DNA of 15,647 nucleotides from the NCBI GenBank assembly GCA_050298695.1, contig JBNKUQ010000076.1:1-15647 (forward strand). Reading direction: 5' to 3'. The notes below the pieces were generated by a model that saw only the letters and a list, made by a program, of their open reading frames with translations, did not search any database and was not told where the DNA came from. Shown here in pieces: positions 1 to 7,277 of this stretch. The translations under genes were made by a program, and so were the position numbers. The stretch is from CANLBN01 sp050298695. Its GTDB lineage: Bacteria > Pseudomonadota > Gammaproteobacteria > Pseudomonadales > Cellvibrionaceae. How positions within the stretch are numbered: the first letter of the stretch is position 1; each line of letters begins with the position of its first letter.

Positions 1-294
1 CTGCAGACGAAATTGGGTTTGCGGTTTTTTGTTGGGAGGAAGCAGGTTAGTTTGACCACGTAGTATGGCGGCACAAAATACCACCGTAAACAGATAGCGG
101 TTGTCGCAGAGATTAATAAGGTATTGGTGGTTGGGTAAGCCATCAGCCACTACATGTACATGAGCCATAAAATGACTGGCACTCACCGTACCAGTAAAGT
201 TATTCAGGGCTGGCAATGGCTTGGTAATGATTGCGAAAGGCTCATCAGCTTCGCGCTTCAGAATAGGAAAACCTCCTACAGATTCCTTTAGCAT
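1..294 (-). CDS. AMP-forming acyl/aryl-acid ligase, N-terminal part only (cut by window edge)
   Basis: Reading the minus strand from an ATG at 292-294 gives 98 codons with no stop up to base 1, so only the N-terminus is visible. The segment contains NLCDNRYLFTVVF and AAILRGQTNLLPPNK. This matches my memory of the N-terminal region of the AMP-dependent ligase in aryl polyene and xanthomonadin clusters, where the enzyme activates a hydroxybenzoate with ATP and loads it on an ACP. The ATP-binding and C-terminal catalytic motifs would lie outside the window. An AAAGG lies 11 bases before this ATG. The frame stays open upstream to the stop of the ACP gene, with another in-frame ATG at 337-339 that has no clear ribosome binding site, so the start is not certain. 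It follows the ACP gene by 69 bases, fitting a ligase plus cognate carrier unit. The family call rests on about 100 residues and gene context. Confidence 0.7.
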   Translation of the reverse strand, partial: MLKESVGGFPILKREADEPFAIITKPLPALNNFTGTVSASHFMAHVHVVADGLPNHQYLINLCDNRYLFTVVFCAAILRGQTNLLPPNKKPQTQFRLQ

Positions 295-295
295 G

Positions 296-355
296 GTAGA
301 TCGAGCCTTTGTAAATCGAACCAGAGTAGATCGAACCATAGTAGATCGAATAGGC
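296..355. repeat. Four-copy 15-bp tandem repeat between ACP and ligase genes
   Basis: Four consecutive 15-base units start at 296, 311, 326 and 341: GTAGATCGAGCCTTT, GTAAATCGAACCAGA, GTAGATCGAACCATA, GTAGATCGAATAGGC. The first nine bases are nearly invariant (GTAGATCGA) and the last six diverge. The array fills almost the whole gap between the ACP stop (364-366) and the ligase start (294). The unit is a multiple of three, so the minus-strand frame stays open through it. It probably arose by slippage and may affect ligase translation. No function is shown. Confidence 0.85.
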
Positions 356-363
356 CGATTGAC

Positions 364-627
364 TTACTTATTCGCCTCAACATATTCAGTAAGACTGCGA
401 AGGGTCGCAAAAGCCTCTTTCGTCGACTCATCTTCTGCTTTAATTTGCAATCCATATTCTTGAGAAATAGCAAGGGCTATTTCTAGGGCATCGATTGAGT
501 CTAATCCCAGACCTTCACCAAATAAATAGGCTTCAGGTTCAATGTCTTTAGGCTCAACATCCTCAAGATTTAACGCTTCAACCAATAGTTCTGCCATCTT
601 TAGCTCGGCTGGAGTTTGTTCTGCCAC
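364..627 (-). CDS. Acyl carrier protein (aryl polyene type, first of two)
   Basis: This 87-residue protein has the ACP phosphopantetheine attachment motif GLDSIDALEI, with Ser44 as the predicted attachment site, in an acidic helical protein of normal ACP length. Aryl polyene clusters carry two such ACPs; the growing polyene or aryl starter is held as a thioester on the arm. The start is GTG at 625-627, supported by an AGAGG seven bases upstream; the next in-frame ATG (codon 11) would remove part of helix 1. It is the first gene of the leftward unit and is followed by the AMP ligase, so it may be the carrier onto which the aryl starter is loaded (inference). It shares little with the second ACP beyond the DSID core, suggesting a distinct role. 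Confidence 0.93.
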   Translation of the reverse strand: MAEQTPAELKMAELLVEALNLEDVEPKDIEPEAYLFGEGLGLDSIDALEIALAISQEYGLQIKAEDESTKEAFATLRSLTEYVEANK

Positions 628-859
628 GTGATTACCTCTTCAGTTGTTGTGGTCCCTATGCGCCAACGCGCTTGCTTTATTTTTAAGGGGCCGTAGTTTA
701 AACTAACTGGCTGATATAAATAAGTCATATTCAATGGAAATCGGACGAAATTAGTTAGGAAAAGCGATTTTTTCGCTGAGTTAAATTGACTTCTCACTCG
801 TGTGCTAAGCTGTAACCAATGGAAATAAACATTTTTATAAGACCTCAACAGGTGCGCCG
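628..859. promoter_or_regulatory. Divergent intergenic region between ACP/ligase and chorismatase operons
   Basis: This 232-base AT-rich gap separates two divergently read genes and must hold promoters for both, unless one relies on outside transcription. A TTGACT at 786-791 could be a -35 for the chorismatase, but no good -10 sits 16-18 bases downstream. A ten-base direct repeat, CAATGGAAAT, occurs at 732-741 and 817-826, a candidate regulator site. The chorismatase has a plausible ribosome binding site (CAGGTG) just before its ATG. I see no convincing RNA gene or terminator here. A 146-codon minus-strand frame running from the chorismatase into this gap is not credible as a gene. Confidence 0.5.
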
Positions 860-1894
860 ATGAATCATGGCAACGGAATGAAGGTAGCATTAAGCTCAAC
901 CCAAGCACACGAACAAGATCATAGCCAAACCATGCTTCGCAACTATCTTTCTGATCAAGCCGTAGAGACTTTACTAGCACGCCCTGATTCGCTGCTCGTA
1001 CTGCCCTACTCTTCTGGCTCGCGGCAAGCCTGCGCTCCATCGGTACCAGGGGTTATCCACTCAGGGCTCACCTTATTAGGTAACGCGACAACACTCAATG
1101 AAGTCTGGTCAACCGACAGTGAGATTATTGGCAAAAATACAAGCGGAAATGTTTTTTGGAGCAAAACAAGTGAGGTATTAGCAGCCGCTATTTGGCTCTC
1201 CCCTGAAAACTGCCAAGACCTTGCCCGTTCAACAGAAAATGCATATCGAGAATTGTTGAGCTTTATCAATGAAGCAGGTTACCCCCATCCTTTTCGCTTC
1301 TGGAACTACATCCCTGACATTAATTTAGGTGAAGGCGACCTTGAACATTACAAACTATTTTGTACAGGGCGCTTAAAAGCCTTTCGAGAAGCAGGCATTC
1401 CAGATGACCAGTTTCCCTCAGCATCAGCATTGGGACACCACTCTGAAGGCGCGGTTATTTATGTGCTTGCCTCTAAAGTCAATGGCCGTCACCACAATAA
1501 TGCTCTCCAGGTAAATGCTTACCAATACCCCAGAGAGTATGGCATCAGCAGTCCCTCTTTCTCTCGTGCCACCTGCATTACTCTAGACAAACAAGATTTA
1601 TTTTTTGTATCGGGCACCGCCAGTATTGTTGGCCACAAAACCATCTGTGAAGGCGATCTCGAAGGTCAGATTGCAACGACTATCAGCAATATCAAACACT
1701 TACTAGAAAACAAAGAACTGTCTAATAACAACTCACAACTTCAGTCAATGAAAGTGTATTTACGTCATGCCTCTGATTTTATTGCCTCACAAAAGCTGCT
1801 AGAAAAAGCGTTTCCCGATATCTTGATGATTTTTACGCTCGCTGATGTTTGTCGAGCGAACCTCTTAGTCGAGGTTGAGTGCTTTTGTGGATAG
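860..1894 (+). CDS. Chorismatase (XanB2/Hyg5/FkbO family), hydroxybenzoate-forming
   Basis: This 344-residue protein matches the usual length of chorismatases, which cleave chorismate with release of pyruvate. Family-like segments are SALGHHSEGAVIYVLAS, the FSRATCI stretch, FVSGTASIVGHKTICEGD around residues 250-265, and a C-terminal RANLLVEVE with Glu338, which resembles the catalytic glutamate motif near the end of these enzymes. Family members give 3-hydroxybenzoate, 3- plus 4-hydroxybenzoate (XanB2 of Xanthomonas), or a dihydroxy-cyclohexadiene (FkbO). In an aryl polyene cluster the hydroxybenzoate product is the natural aryl starter, so a XanB2-like role is inferred; the exact product cannot be read by eye. 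The start is ATG at 860 with CAGGTG about six bases upstream. Its end overlaps the start of the acyltransferase, indicating translational coupling. A 4-hydroxybenzoate product could also feed ubiquinone synthesis. Confidence 0.88.
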   Translation: MNHGNGMKVALSSTQAHEQDHSQTMLRNYLSDQAVETLLARPDSLLVLPYSSGSRQACAPSVPGVIHSGLTLLGNATTLNEVWSTDSEIIGKNTSGNVFWSKTSEVLAAAIWLSPENCQDLARSTENAYRELLSFINEAGYPHPFRFWNYIPDINLGEGDLEHYKLFCTGRLKAFREAGIPDDQFPSASALGHHSEGAVIYVLASKVNGRHHNNALQVNAYQYPREYGISSPSFSRATCITLDKQDLFFVSGTASIVGHKTICEGDLEGQIATTISNIKHLLENKELSNNNSQLQSMKVYLRHASDFIASQKLLEKAFPDILMIFTLADVCRANLLVEVECFCG

Positions 1895-2837
1895 GGTAAA
1901 TTTAACCTCCGCACTCTCTGACGCAGAGAAATCTTTGGCGGCAGAGAATTTGAGCTATAAAAAACCTATATCTCCGGTAGAAATAGGCCTATCTGCACAC
2001 AACAATTTGTTACCTTCACAAGTCCAACGCGATATCTATCGACAAAAACACGCAAAATTAGGAGAGGGAGGGAAATTTAACCGCGCCTTGAGAGCCGTGG
2101 GTCATGCATTTTGCTGGGCTATGTTTGGATTCTGCGCCCCCATTCTCAGCCTTGCTCTGCCATTGATTTATATTTCACCACTAAGCCGTGAATCCAAAAA
2201 AAAGCTGATACGTACAGCTATTAGCAAAAGCTGTATGTTCTATCTCGACACCATGAAGAACTTGCGATTGCTGACTTATTCAATTCACCCTGAACCCATT
2301 ATCAAGGCTAGAGGTAAATTGATTATTGCCAACCATCCTAGCTTATTAGATGCCTTTTTTATCCTTGGAATTTGCCCTAATCTTTGCTGTATTGCCAAAG
2401 AAGCCCTGTGGCGCAATCCCTATACTGCATTAATCGTGCGTATGGCCGACTACATTCATAACGGCACGGATGACTTTATCGAGCAAGCTCAAAAAAGGCT
2501 AGAAAATGGCGAGAATATTTTGATTTTTCCTGAGGGCACTCGCAACCTCTATGATGACCAGCTCGACTTTAAGCGAGGCGCGGCAAATATTGCTGTCCTA
2601 GCAGAGTGTGACATTGTCCCAATTGTCATACACTGCTATCCACGTGCTATGCAAAAAGGGGAAAAGCCTTATAGCATCCCTCCTGTAGCCCCACATTTCG
2701 CATTCACTCAGCTAGACACCATCAAAACGCAAGAGCACATTGATGCTAATGCACCTAAAACCCGCCAATATAGGCAATTAACCCAATTCTTAGTCGATTT
2801 TTATCGCCCCCTGTTATCTAGAGGCAGCAATAAATAG
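1887..2837 (+). CDS. PlsC-family 1-acylglycerol-phosphate-type acyltransferase
   Basis: The protein has the acyltransferase motif I block NHPSLLD (H-x4-D) and block III FPEGTRN, with one or two membrane-associated hydrophobic segments (about 80-100) before the catalytic domain. PlsC-type enzymes transfer an acyl group from an acyl-ACP or acyl-CoA to a lipid hydroxyl at the inner membrane. In xanthomonadin and aryl polyene clusters such enzymes are thought to esterify the polyene to a lipid head. The first possible start is TTG at 1875, directly abutting GAGG with no spacing. GTG at 1887 lies 12 bases after the same GAGG and is preferred; it overlaps the chorismatase stop by eight bases. With the GTG start the length is 316 residues, with His150 and Asp155 as the catalytic pair. 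It carries about 60-70 extra N-terminal residues with no recognised motif. Confidence 0.88.
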   Translation: MDRVNLTSALSDAEKSLAAENLSYKKPISPVEIGLSAHNNLLPSQVQRDIYRQKHAKLGEGGKFNRALRAVGHAFCWAMFGFCAPILSLALPLIYISPLSRESKKKLIRTAISKSCMFYLDTMKNLRLLTYSIHPEPIIKARGKLIIANHPSLLDAFFILGICPNLCCIAKEALWRNPYTALIVRMADYIHNGTDDFIEQAQKRLENGENILIFPEGTRNLYDDQLDFKRGAANIAVLAECDIVPIVIHCYPRAMQKGEKPYSIPPVAPHFAFTQLDTIKTQEHIDANAPKTRQYRQLTQFLVDFYRPLLSRGSNK

Positions 2838-2844
2838 TCTGCAT

Positions 2845-2853
2845 TGCTATAAT
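2845..2853 (+). promoter_or_regulatory. Candidate internal promoter, extended -10 (TGCTATAAT)
   Basis: The 54-base gap before the second ACP contains TGCTATAAT, a perfect extended -10 (TGn plus TATAAT) for the housekeeping sigma factor. No good -35 lies 17 bases upstream (CAGCAA), but extended -10 promoters tolerate this. A start near 2860 would give a leader of about 30 bases. It would let the ACP, exporter and reductase genes be expressed independently of the chorismatase. This is prediction from sequence only. Confidence 0.5.
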
Positions 2854-2891
2854 CCTTGGTTTTGTGACAATAAGATCAAAGAGCCACTCAG

Positions 2892-3134
2892 ATGACATCC
2901 AAGAACGAAATTTTTGAACAAACAAAACAAATCATGCAAGAGCTATTTGAGCTCGATGAAGAGCAACTGGTGCCTGAAGCCAGGCTCTATGAAGATTTGG
3001 ATATTGACAGCATTGATGCGGTTGACTTGTTGATCGAGCTTAAGAAATTCTCAGGAAAGAGTATTGAACCAGAGCGCTTTAAAGACGTAAAAACTTTGGG
3101 TGATATCGTCAATACCATTGCCGATATAGCGTAA
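2892..3134 (+). CDS. Acyl carrier protein (second of two)
   Basis: This 80-residue protein has the attachment motif DIDSIDAVDLL, with Ser40 as the predicted phosphopantetheine site, and the acidic helix-rich composition of ACPs (FELDEEQLVPEARLYEDL before the motif). ACPs carry intermediates between the ketosynthases, reductase and dehydratases. It starts at ATG 2892 after a purine-rich AAAGAG and a candidate internal promoter, and is followed after 38 bases by the remnant thioesterase. Its place at the head of the exporter/reductase block suggests it serves chain elongation, whereas the other ACP sits with the ligase; this split of roles is inference. Confidence 0.95.
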   Translation: MTSKNEIFEQTKQIMQELFELDEEQLVPEARLYEDLDIDSIDAVDLLIELKKFSGKSIEPERFKDVKTLGDIVNTIADIA

Positions 3135-3172
3135 ATATTTATCAGTATTCACAGCTCTCGGCACGATTGAAA

Positions 3173-3355
3173 ATGACAAACATCAGTATCAGCATGGATA
3201 TGGACGTCGCTTTTTCTGATGTCGACTCTTACCGCATCGTGTGGCATGGAGCTTATCCCAAATACTTTGAGATAGCGCGCTGCAAATTACTTGAAAAAAT
3301 CGACTTTACTTATAACGACATGGAAGCAGCGGGCTATTTTAGTGGACAAAGTTAA
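3173..3355 (+). pseudogene. Truncated hotdog acyl-CoA/ACP thioesterase (4HBT family), C-terminal half lost
   Basis: The 60 residues from ATG 3173 (a TTG at 3167 is in frame) are a clear N-terminal half of a 4-hydroxybenzoyl-CoA-type thioesterase. They contain FSDVDSYRIVWHGAYPKYFE, where Asp18 matches the catalytic aspartate of the family, followed by ARCKLLEKIDFTYNDMEAAGY. Intact members are about 130-150 residues, so over half of the hotdog fold, including most of the beta sheet, is missing and the product is unlikely to be active. Shortly after MEAAGYF the frame ends at TAA. A different frame then reads VDKVNKAMNSP and stops in a TGA that overlaps the LolA start as ATGA. I read this as the surviving tail of the original gene, meaning an internal deletion of roughly 70-80 codons with a frame change. 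Aryl polyene clusters often keep an intact thioesterase here. Confidence 0.8.
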
Positions 3356-3373
3356 CAAAGCAATGAATTCACC

Positions 3374-4093
3374 ATGACCTTTTTTTCATTAAACATCAAA
3401 ACTTTTATATTAGCAGGGATACTGCTTTTAAATAGCTTAATTCCAGCAATAGCCAGCAGCGAAGATACTATTTCCCACATCGAGAAAATTTTACCCAGTA
3501 ACTGTGTATTCTCTGGAGACTTTATTCAAGAGAAAACCATCGAAACATTAACGACTCCACTGCTATCCTCCGGAAAACTATTCTTTTCTTGTCAACACGG
3601 TTTGATTTGGAAGACCGAACAACCCTTTCCTGAAAGTGTTATTTATACCCCTGTCAACTTGCACTATCGCCACATGCCAGACGAACAAGTTGTTCCTCTC
3701 AATGGCCCACAACATAACTATCTAGCTAACTTTTTGTTGGATCTTCTTAGAGCCGACACAGCATCAATACAAAACAATTTTTTAATAGAAGTGGTCGAAT
3801 CAAGCACCAACGAAAAAAGAGTAATGTTATCGCCAACCGATAGTTTTATAAAAAAAGGGTTAAACAATATCCTTTTAGAAAAGATACATAACAATCAAGA
3901 AACCTTATTAAACATTACGATTACTGATATAAAAAAACAAAACACCAAGATAAGCATCAAAAATTTTAAAATATTTTCAAAAGATATAAAAACCGACATC
4001 AATAATGAGTGCTTATTATCACTTAAAGAAAACATCAGTTGTGATATTGTAGCAAACCCTTTGCATTACCAAGTCATCGACCCCAGCAATTAA
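3374..4093 (+). CDS. LolA-like outer membrane lipoprotein carrier-related protein
   Basis: This 239-residue protein starts with a signal peptide: a short N-region, a hydrophobic core FILAGILLLNSLIPAIA, and likely cleavage near residue 28 after AIASS. The mature part has the LolA-like opening GDFIQEKTIETLTTPLLSSGKL followed by FFSCQHGLIWKTEQPFPES, where LolA proteins have F-x-Q-x-K and a strand carrying W-x-x-x-x-P-F. LolA-type proteins carry lipids or lipoproteins across the periplasm. Their relatives in aryl polyene clusters sit beside the MMPL exporter, and a role in moving the lipid-linked pigment to the outer membrane is inferred. It is followed after 19 bases by the exporter. The gene is strikingly AT-rich: bases 3841-3900 contain only 13 G or C in 60. 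Its ATG overlaps the stop of the presumed thioesterase tail and has only a weak ribosome binding site. Confidence 0.85.
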   Translation: MTFFSLNIKTFILAGILLLNSLIPAIASSEDTISHIEKILPSNCVFSGDFIQEKTIETLTTPLLSSGKLFFSCQHGLIWKTEQPFPESVIYTPVNLHYRHMPDEQVVPLNGPQHNYLANFLLDLLRADTASIQNNFLIEVVESSTNEKRVMLSPTDSFIKKGLNNILLEKIHNNQETLLNITITDIKKQNTKISIKNFKIFSKDIKTDINNECLLSLKENISCDIVANPLHYQVIDPSN

Positions 4094-4112
4094 CTCTATA
4101 AAACAAAGGCAT

Positions 4113-6476
4113 ATGCCCATGCTTTCTATCTGCCGCACTCTTTTCTTTATAGTTATCCTATTCTGCGCCATCTTTTTAGGCTCACAATACAATAACATTC
4201 ACATAAGCACAGACTTAAAAGATCTTTCTCCAACCTTATCAGAGCAACCCCTCATACAAAAAGCCATTGATACACTTTCTAGCGATATAGAAAGTCGATT
4301 CATGATAATTGTTCATGGGAAAACACAAGAAGATGTTAACGCAGCCGCAGAAAAACTAGAAAATGAATTGAGAAAAATTGATTTTCTCTCCGTAGGAACT
4401 AATGATACAAGCCAACTGCTAGAGGAATTTAAGCAGTATCGTTTTCAATTACTTTCACCAAAACAGCAAAAAAAGCTAAAAGAAAGCGAACATGAACAAT
4501 TAATTAACAATGCTCTACGCAACCTATACCGAATGGACTCAAGCTTACAATTGCTACCATTTAATGAGGACCCTCTGTCGACATTTGATAACTACGTTAA
4601 CCATTTGCTACAAAACGGATTCACGATAAACAATGGGGTACAGGTAACTGTTTTAAACGGCGATAGGACTTATTACAGCACACTATCGATAAAAATTTCT
4701 CAAGGCGCCATGCAAATCGACAAGCAACATGAATTAATAGATAAAATAAACTTGCTAGAAGCGTCACTCAAAAAAGCGTTTCCCGTAGAATTATTGCGCT
4801 CTGGTGTTTTTTTCTTTGCAGCCGATGCTGCCGAGAAATCTGAAAAAGACATAAAACTAATTAGCACAGTCTCAACTTTTGCAATTATTTTATTACTACT
4901 ATTTGTTTTTAGATCGGTTTCTATTCTCTTATTACCTGTCACATCTATTGGTTTGGGCGTTATTTTTGCTGCAGGGGTTAATCACTACTTATACGGCTCA
5001 ATACATATACTCACTATCGTTTTTGGCGCTAGTCTTATCGGCATTATTATTGATTATTCACTACACTATTTTTATCACCAAAATCCTAATACTCACTCAT
5101 CCAAAGATGACCGTGTTTCTAGCACTTTATTTCGTGCGATGCTATTAAGTTTAATCACATCACTCGTGGGTTATGGCGCTCTAAGCTTTTCCAGTTTAGA
5201 CGCATTAAAAAAGGTCGCTTTATTTTCTTGCTGCGGCATCCTTGCTGCTTGGCTAAGCGTTATTACTATCGGATCATTAAGTAAAATAGTAGAAATTAAA
5301 ATTAATGACCAGATTTTCTCTAAGGGGCTGACATATATTAATCAATTTTTCTCAAAGGCAATTCAAAAATTCTCTTTTATTGCATGGGGAATACTGATCA
5401 CTGCCAGTGCATGCACTATATATTTATATGGAATTCCCACCAGCGACAACCCTCACTTATTCTTTAACCCCGCAAAGGAATTACTTAACCAAGAACAAAA
5501 AGCAAATTTACTCAGCAAAAGCTTTGAACCTGGACGCTATATTGTTATTACAGGAAACTCTGTAGAACAAGTCTATGAGCATTATGAAAAAATGCTCAAC
5601 ACAATAACGAACGACTTACCCAAGGAACATAAAAATCCATTTTTTAGTGCCATGCATTTTTTACCTTCACCTAAACAGCAAAAGCAAAACTACCAACTTC
5701 AAGAAAAAATATATCAACCTGGCGGAATCGCCGAAATTGCTTTTGATAAAACTGGGATTCCACCCGAACAAGCAGAAAAACTTTATCAAAAATTTATCGA
5801 AAAAAAGGGGCAAGTCATTGAACCCGCCAGTGTTTTCTCTAAAAATAGTGCTTTACCACCTGTATGGGCAGAACAAAACGAGGAGCATCTTGGTTTTGTT
5901 TTGATTGAAAAAAATAGTGATGTTAATAAAATCGAAAATATCATTTTAGATAGAACTCAAGAGCTAGAAGGTGTCGTCTTCATCAACACGCTTTCTCTTT
6001 CGCAGGAAGCACTTAAAGAGCAACGAAAATCAGCATCTGTTCTGCTTTTTCTCGCTTACGCTTTTATCGCACTAATCATGCTATTGTATTATCGATCAGT
6101 TAGTGCTTTATGGATATTATTGGTGCCCATAACCGCCACTCTAGGAACTCTTATCACCTTCACTGTGCTGGGTATCGATATTACCTTATTTAATGTGATG
6201 GGATTATTTTTGGTGCTAGGACTAGGAATGGATTATGTTATTTTCATAAAAGAAATGTATACCGACAGCGATAATGTGAAAAATAACGTTACCCAAAATG
6301 CCATTTTATTATCTACGATCACAACCTTACTTTCCTTTGGGTTGCTGAGTTTAAGCAGCATTCCCGTTGCCCAAGCTTTTGGCTCGACCCTATTAATTGG
6401 CAATACGCTTAATTTTTTATGTACATTAATTTTTGCACAATTGCTTTCTCGACGACATGTAAATGCACATGCATAA
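4113..6476 (+). CDS. RND-superfamily MMPL exporter
   Basis: At 787 residues this matches the MMPL family of lipid exporters (COG4258-like) found in aryl polyene clusters. The topology is duplicated: one N-terminal membrane helix (about 7-24), a periplasmic loop (about 25-245), a helix bundle (about 248-400), a second periplasmic loop (about 440-640) and a second bundle (about 645-780). Each bundle has the conserved helix carrying an aspartate: ASLIGIIIDYSLHY near residue 313 and LGLGMDYVIFIKEMY near residue 706, resembling the proton-relay helices of RND pumps. Proton-driven extraction of the lipid-linked polyene from the inner membrane, handed to the LolA-like protein, is inferred. An AAAGG lies only three bases before ATG 4113 but nine before ATG 4119, so translation may begin at the third codon. 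Like the LolA gene it is AT-rich compared with the minus-strand genes. Confidence 0.93.
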   Translation: MPMLSICRTLFFIVILFCAIFLGSQYNNIHISTDLKDLSPTLSEQPLIQKAIDTLSSDIESRFMIIVHGKTQEDVNAAAEKLENELRKIDFLSVGTNDTSQLLEEFKQYRFQLLSPKQQKKLKESEHEQLINNALRNLYRMDSSLQLLPFNEDPLSTFDNYVNHLLQNGFTINNGVQVTVLNGDRTYYSTLSIKISQGAMQIDKQHELIDKINLLEASLKKAFPVELLRSGVFFFAADAAEKSEKDIKLISTVSTFAIILLLLFVFRSVSILLLPVTSIGLGVIFAAGVNHYLYGSIHILTIVFGASLIGIIIDYSLHYFYHQNPNTHSSKDDRVSSTLFRAMLLSLITSLVGYGALSFSSLDALKKVALFSCCGILAAWLSVITIGSLSKIVEIKINDQIFSKGLTYINQFFSKAIQKFSFIAWGILITASACTIYLYGIPTSDNPHLFFNPAKELLNQEQKANLLSKSFEPGRYIVITGNSVEQVYEHYEKMLNTITNDLPKEHKNPFFSAMHFLPSPKQQKQNYQLQEKIYQPGGIAEIAFDKTGIPPEQAEKLYQKFIEKKGQVIEPASVFSKNSALPPVWAEQNEEHLGFVLIEKNSDVNKIENIILDRTQELEGVVFINTLSLSQEALKEQRKSASVLLFLAYAFIALIMLLYYRSVSALWILLVPITATLGTLITFTVLGIDITLFNVMGLFLVLGLGMDYVIFIKEMYTDSDNVKNNVTQNAILLSTITTLLSFGLLSLSSIPVAQAFGSTLLIGNTLNFLCTLIFAQLLSRRHVNAHA

Positions 6477-6510
6477 TTTAACCTGAGACCTTAATTTAAA
6501 GAGAATTTAT

Positions 6511-7242
6511 ATGAATACTGACAAACGTGTTCTCGTTACTGGATCCAGCCGAGGCATCGGCAAAAGCATCGCTTTACGCCTTGGCAAAGAAGGCTATCAC
6601 ATTAGCGTACATTACCACTCAAACCAAGATGCCGCTCAAGCGGTGGTAAACGAGATCACTTCTCAAGGTGGATCTGCCAACCTTATTGGTTTTGATGTGA
6701 GCAATAGAGAACAGACACAAACAACACTAATCAATGAAGTAGAAAATCACGGTGCTTATTACGGTGTTATTTGCAATGCGGGCATCACTCGTGACAATGC
6801 ATTCCCGGCAATGTCTGGAGAAGAATGGGATCAGGTAATCCACACTAATCTCGATAGCTTTTATAACGTACTGTATCCTCTCACGATGCCAATGATTCGT
6901 CTTCGCAGCGGTGGTCGCATTATTACTTTATCATCGGTTGCCGGATTGACAGGCAACCGAGGCCAAGTAAATTATAGTGCGACTAAAGCGGGCTTAATCG
7001 GTGCGACCAAAGCACTGGCCGTTGAACTAGGCAAGCGTAAAATTACTGTTAATTGCATTGCACCAGGGGTTATCGAAACAGATATGATCGACGGAGTCTT
7101 TGCAGAAGAAGCAAAAAAAATGATTCCTTTAGGTCATTTTGGTAAAGCGGAAGATGTTGCTGCGACAGCCGCTTTTTTGATGTCTGATGATGCGAACTAT
7201 ATTACTCGGCAGACTATCAGCGTTAATGGCGGCATGTATTAA
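6511..7242 (+). CDS. 3-oxoacyl-ACP reductase, FabG type (short-chain dehydrogenase)
   Basis: This 243-residue protein has the full short-chain dehydrogenase set: cofactor loop TGSSRGIG (10-17), NAG (89-91), and catalytic Asn113, Ser142, Tyr155 and Lys159, the last two in YSATK. The sequence ends in the family-typical TISVNGGMY. FabG-type enzymes reduce the 3-oxoacyl-ACP made by the ketosynthase to the 3-hydroxy form using NADPH. In aryl polyene clusters this reductase is ApeQ in the Xenorhabdus naming. It has a good AAAGAG ribosome binding site and follows the exporter by 34 bases. I call it a cluster reductase, not the housekeeping fatty acid FabG, because no other fab genes flank it and it lies between exporter and ketosynthase. 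Confidence 0.95.
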   Translation: MNTDKRVLVTGSSRGIGKSIALRLGKEGYHISVHYHSNQDAAQAVVNEITSQGGSANLIGFDVSNREQTQTTLINEVENHGAYYGVICNAGITRDNAFPAMSGEEWDQVIHTNLDSFYNVLYPLTMPMIRLRSGGRIITLSSVAGLTGNRGQVNYSATKAGLIGATKALAVELGKRKITVNCIAPGVIETDMIDGVFAEEAKKMIPLGHFGKAEDVAATAAFLMSDDANYITRQTISVNGGMY

Positions 7243-7277
7243 ATAGCCATTGAAATTAAAGATATAGGCTTCACTAA

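Noticed and set aside
296..355. Possible small CRISPR array
   Set aside because: Units are only 15 bases, tandem without spacers, and no cas genes are present.
221..463. 80-codon plus-strand frame over the repeat and ACP end
   Set aside because: It is opposite to the ligase and ACP genes, has a low-complexity VDRTIVDR stretch caused by the repeat, and has no family resemblance.
288..473. 61-codon minus-strand frame with repeats LLWFDLLWFDL
   Set aside because: The repeated peptide is just translation of the 15-bp tandem repeat in a frame overlapping the ACP gene.
786..791. TTGACT as -35 of a strong chorismatase promoter
   Set aside because: No acceptable -10 lies at 16-18 bases spacing, so a promoter call at this exact site is not supported.
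600..1040. 146-codon minus-strand open frame across the divergent region and chorismatase start
   Set aside because: It is antisense to a well-supported gene, shows no recognisable domain and has no convincing ribosome binding site.
4879..5148. Hydrophobic 89-codon plus-strand frame inside the exporter
   Set aside because: It is a shifted-frame shadow of the membrane bundle of the MMPL gene.
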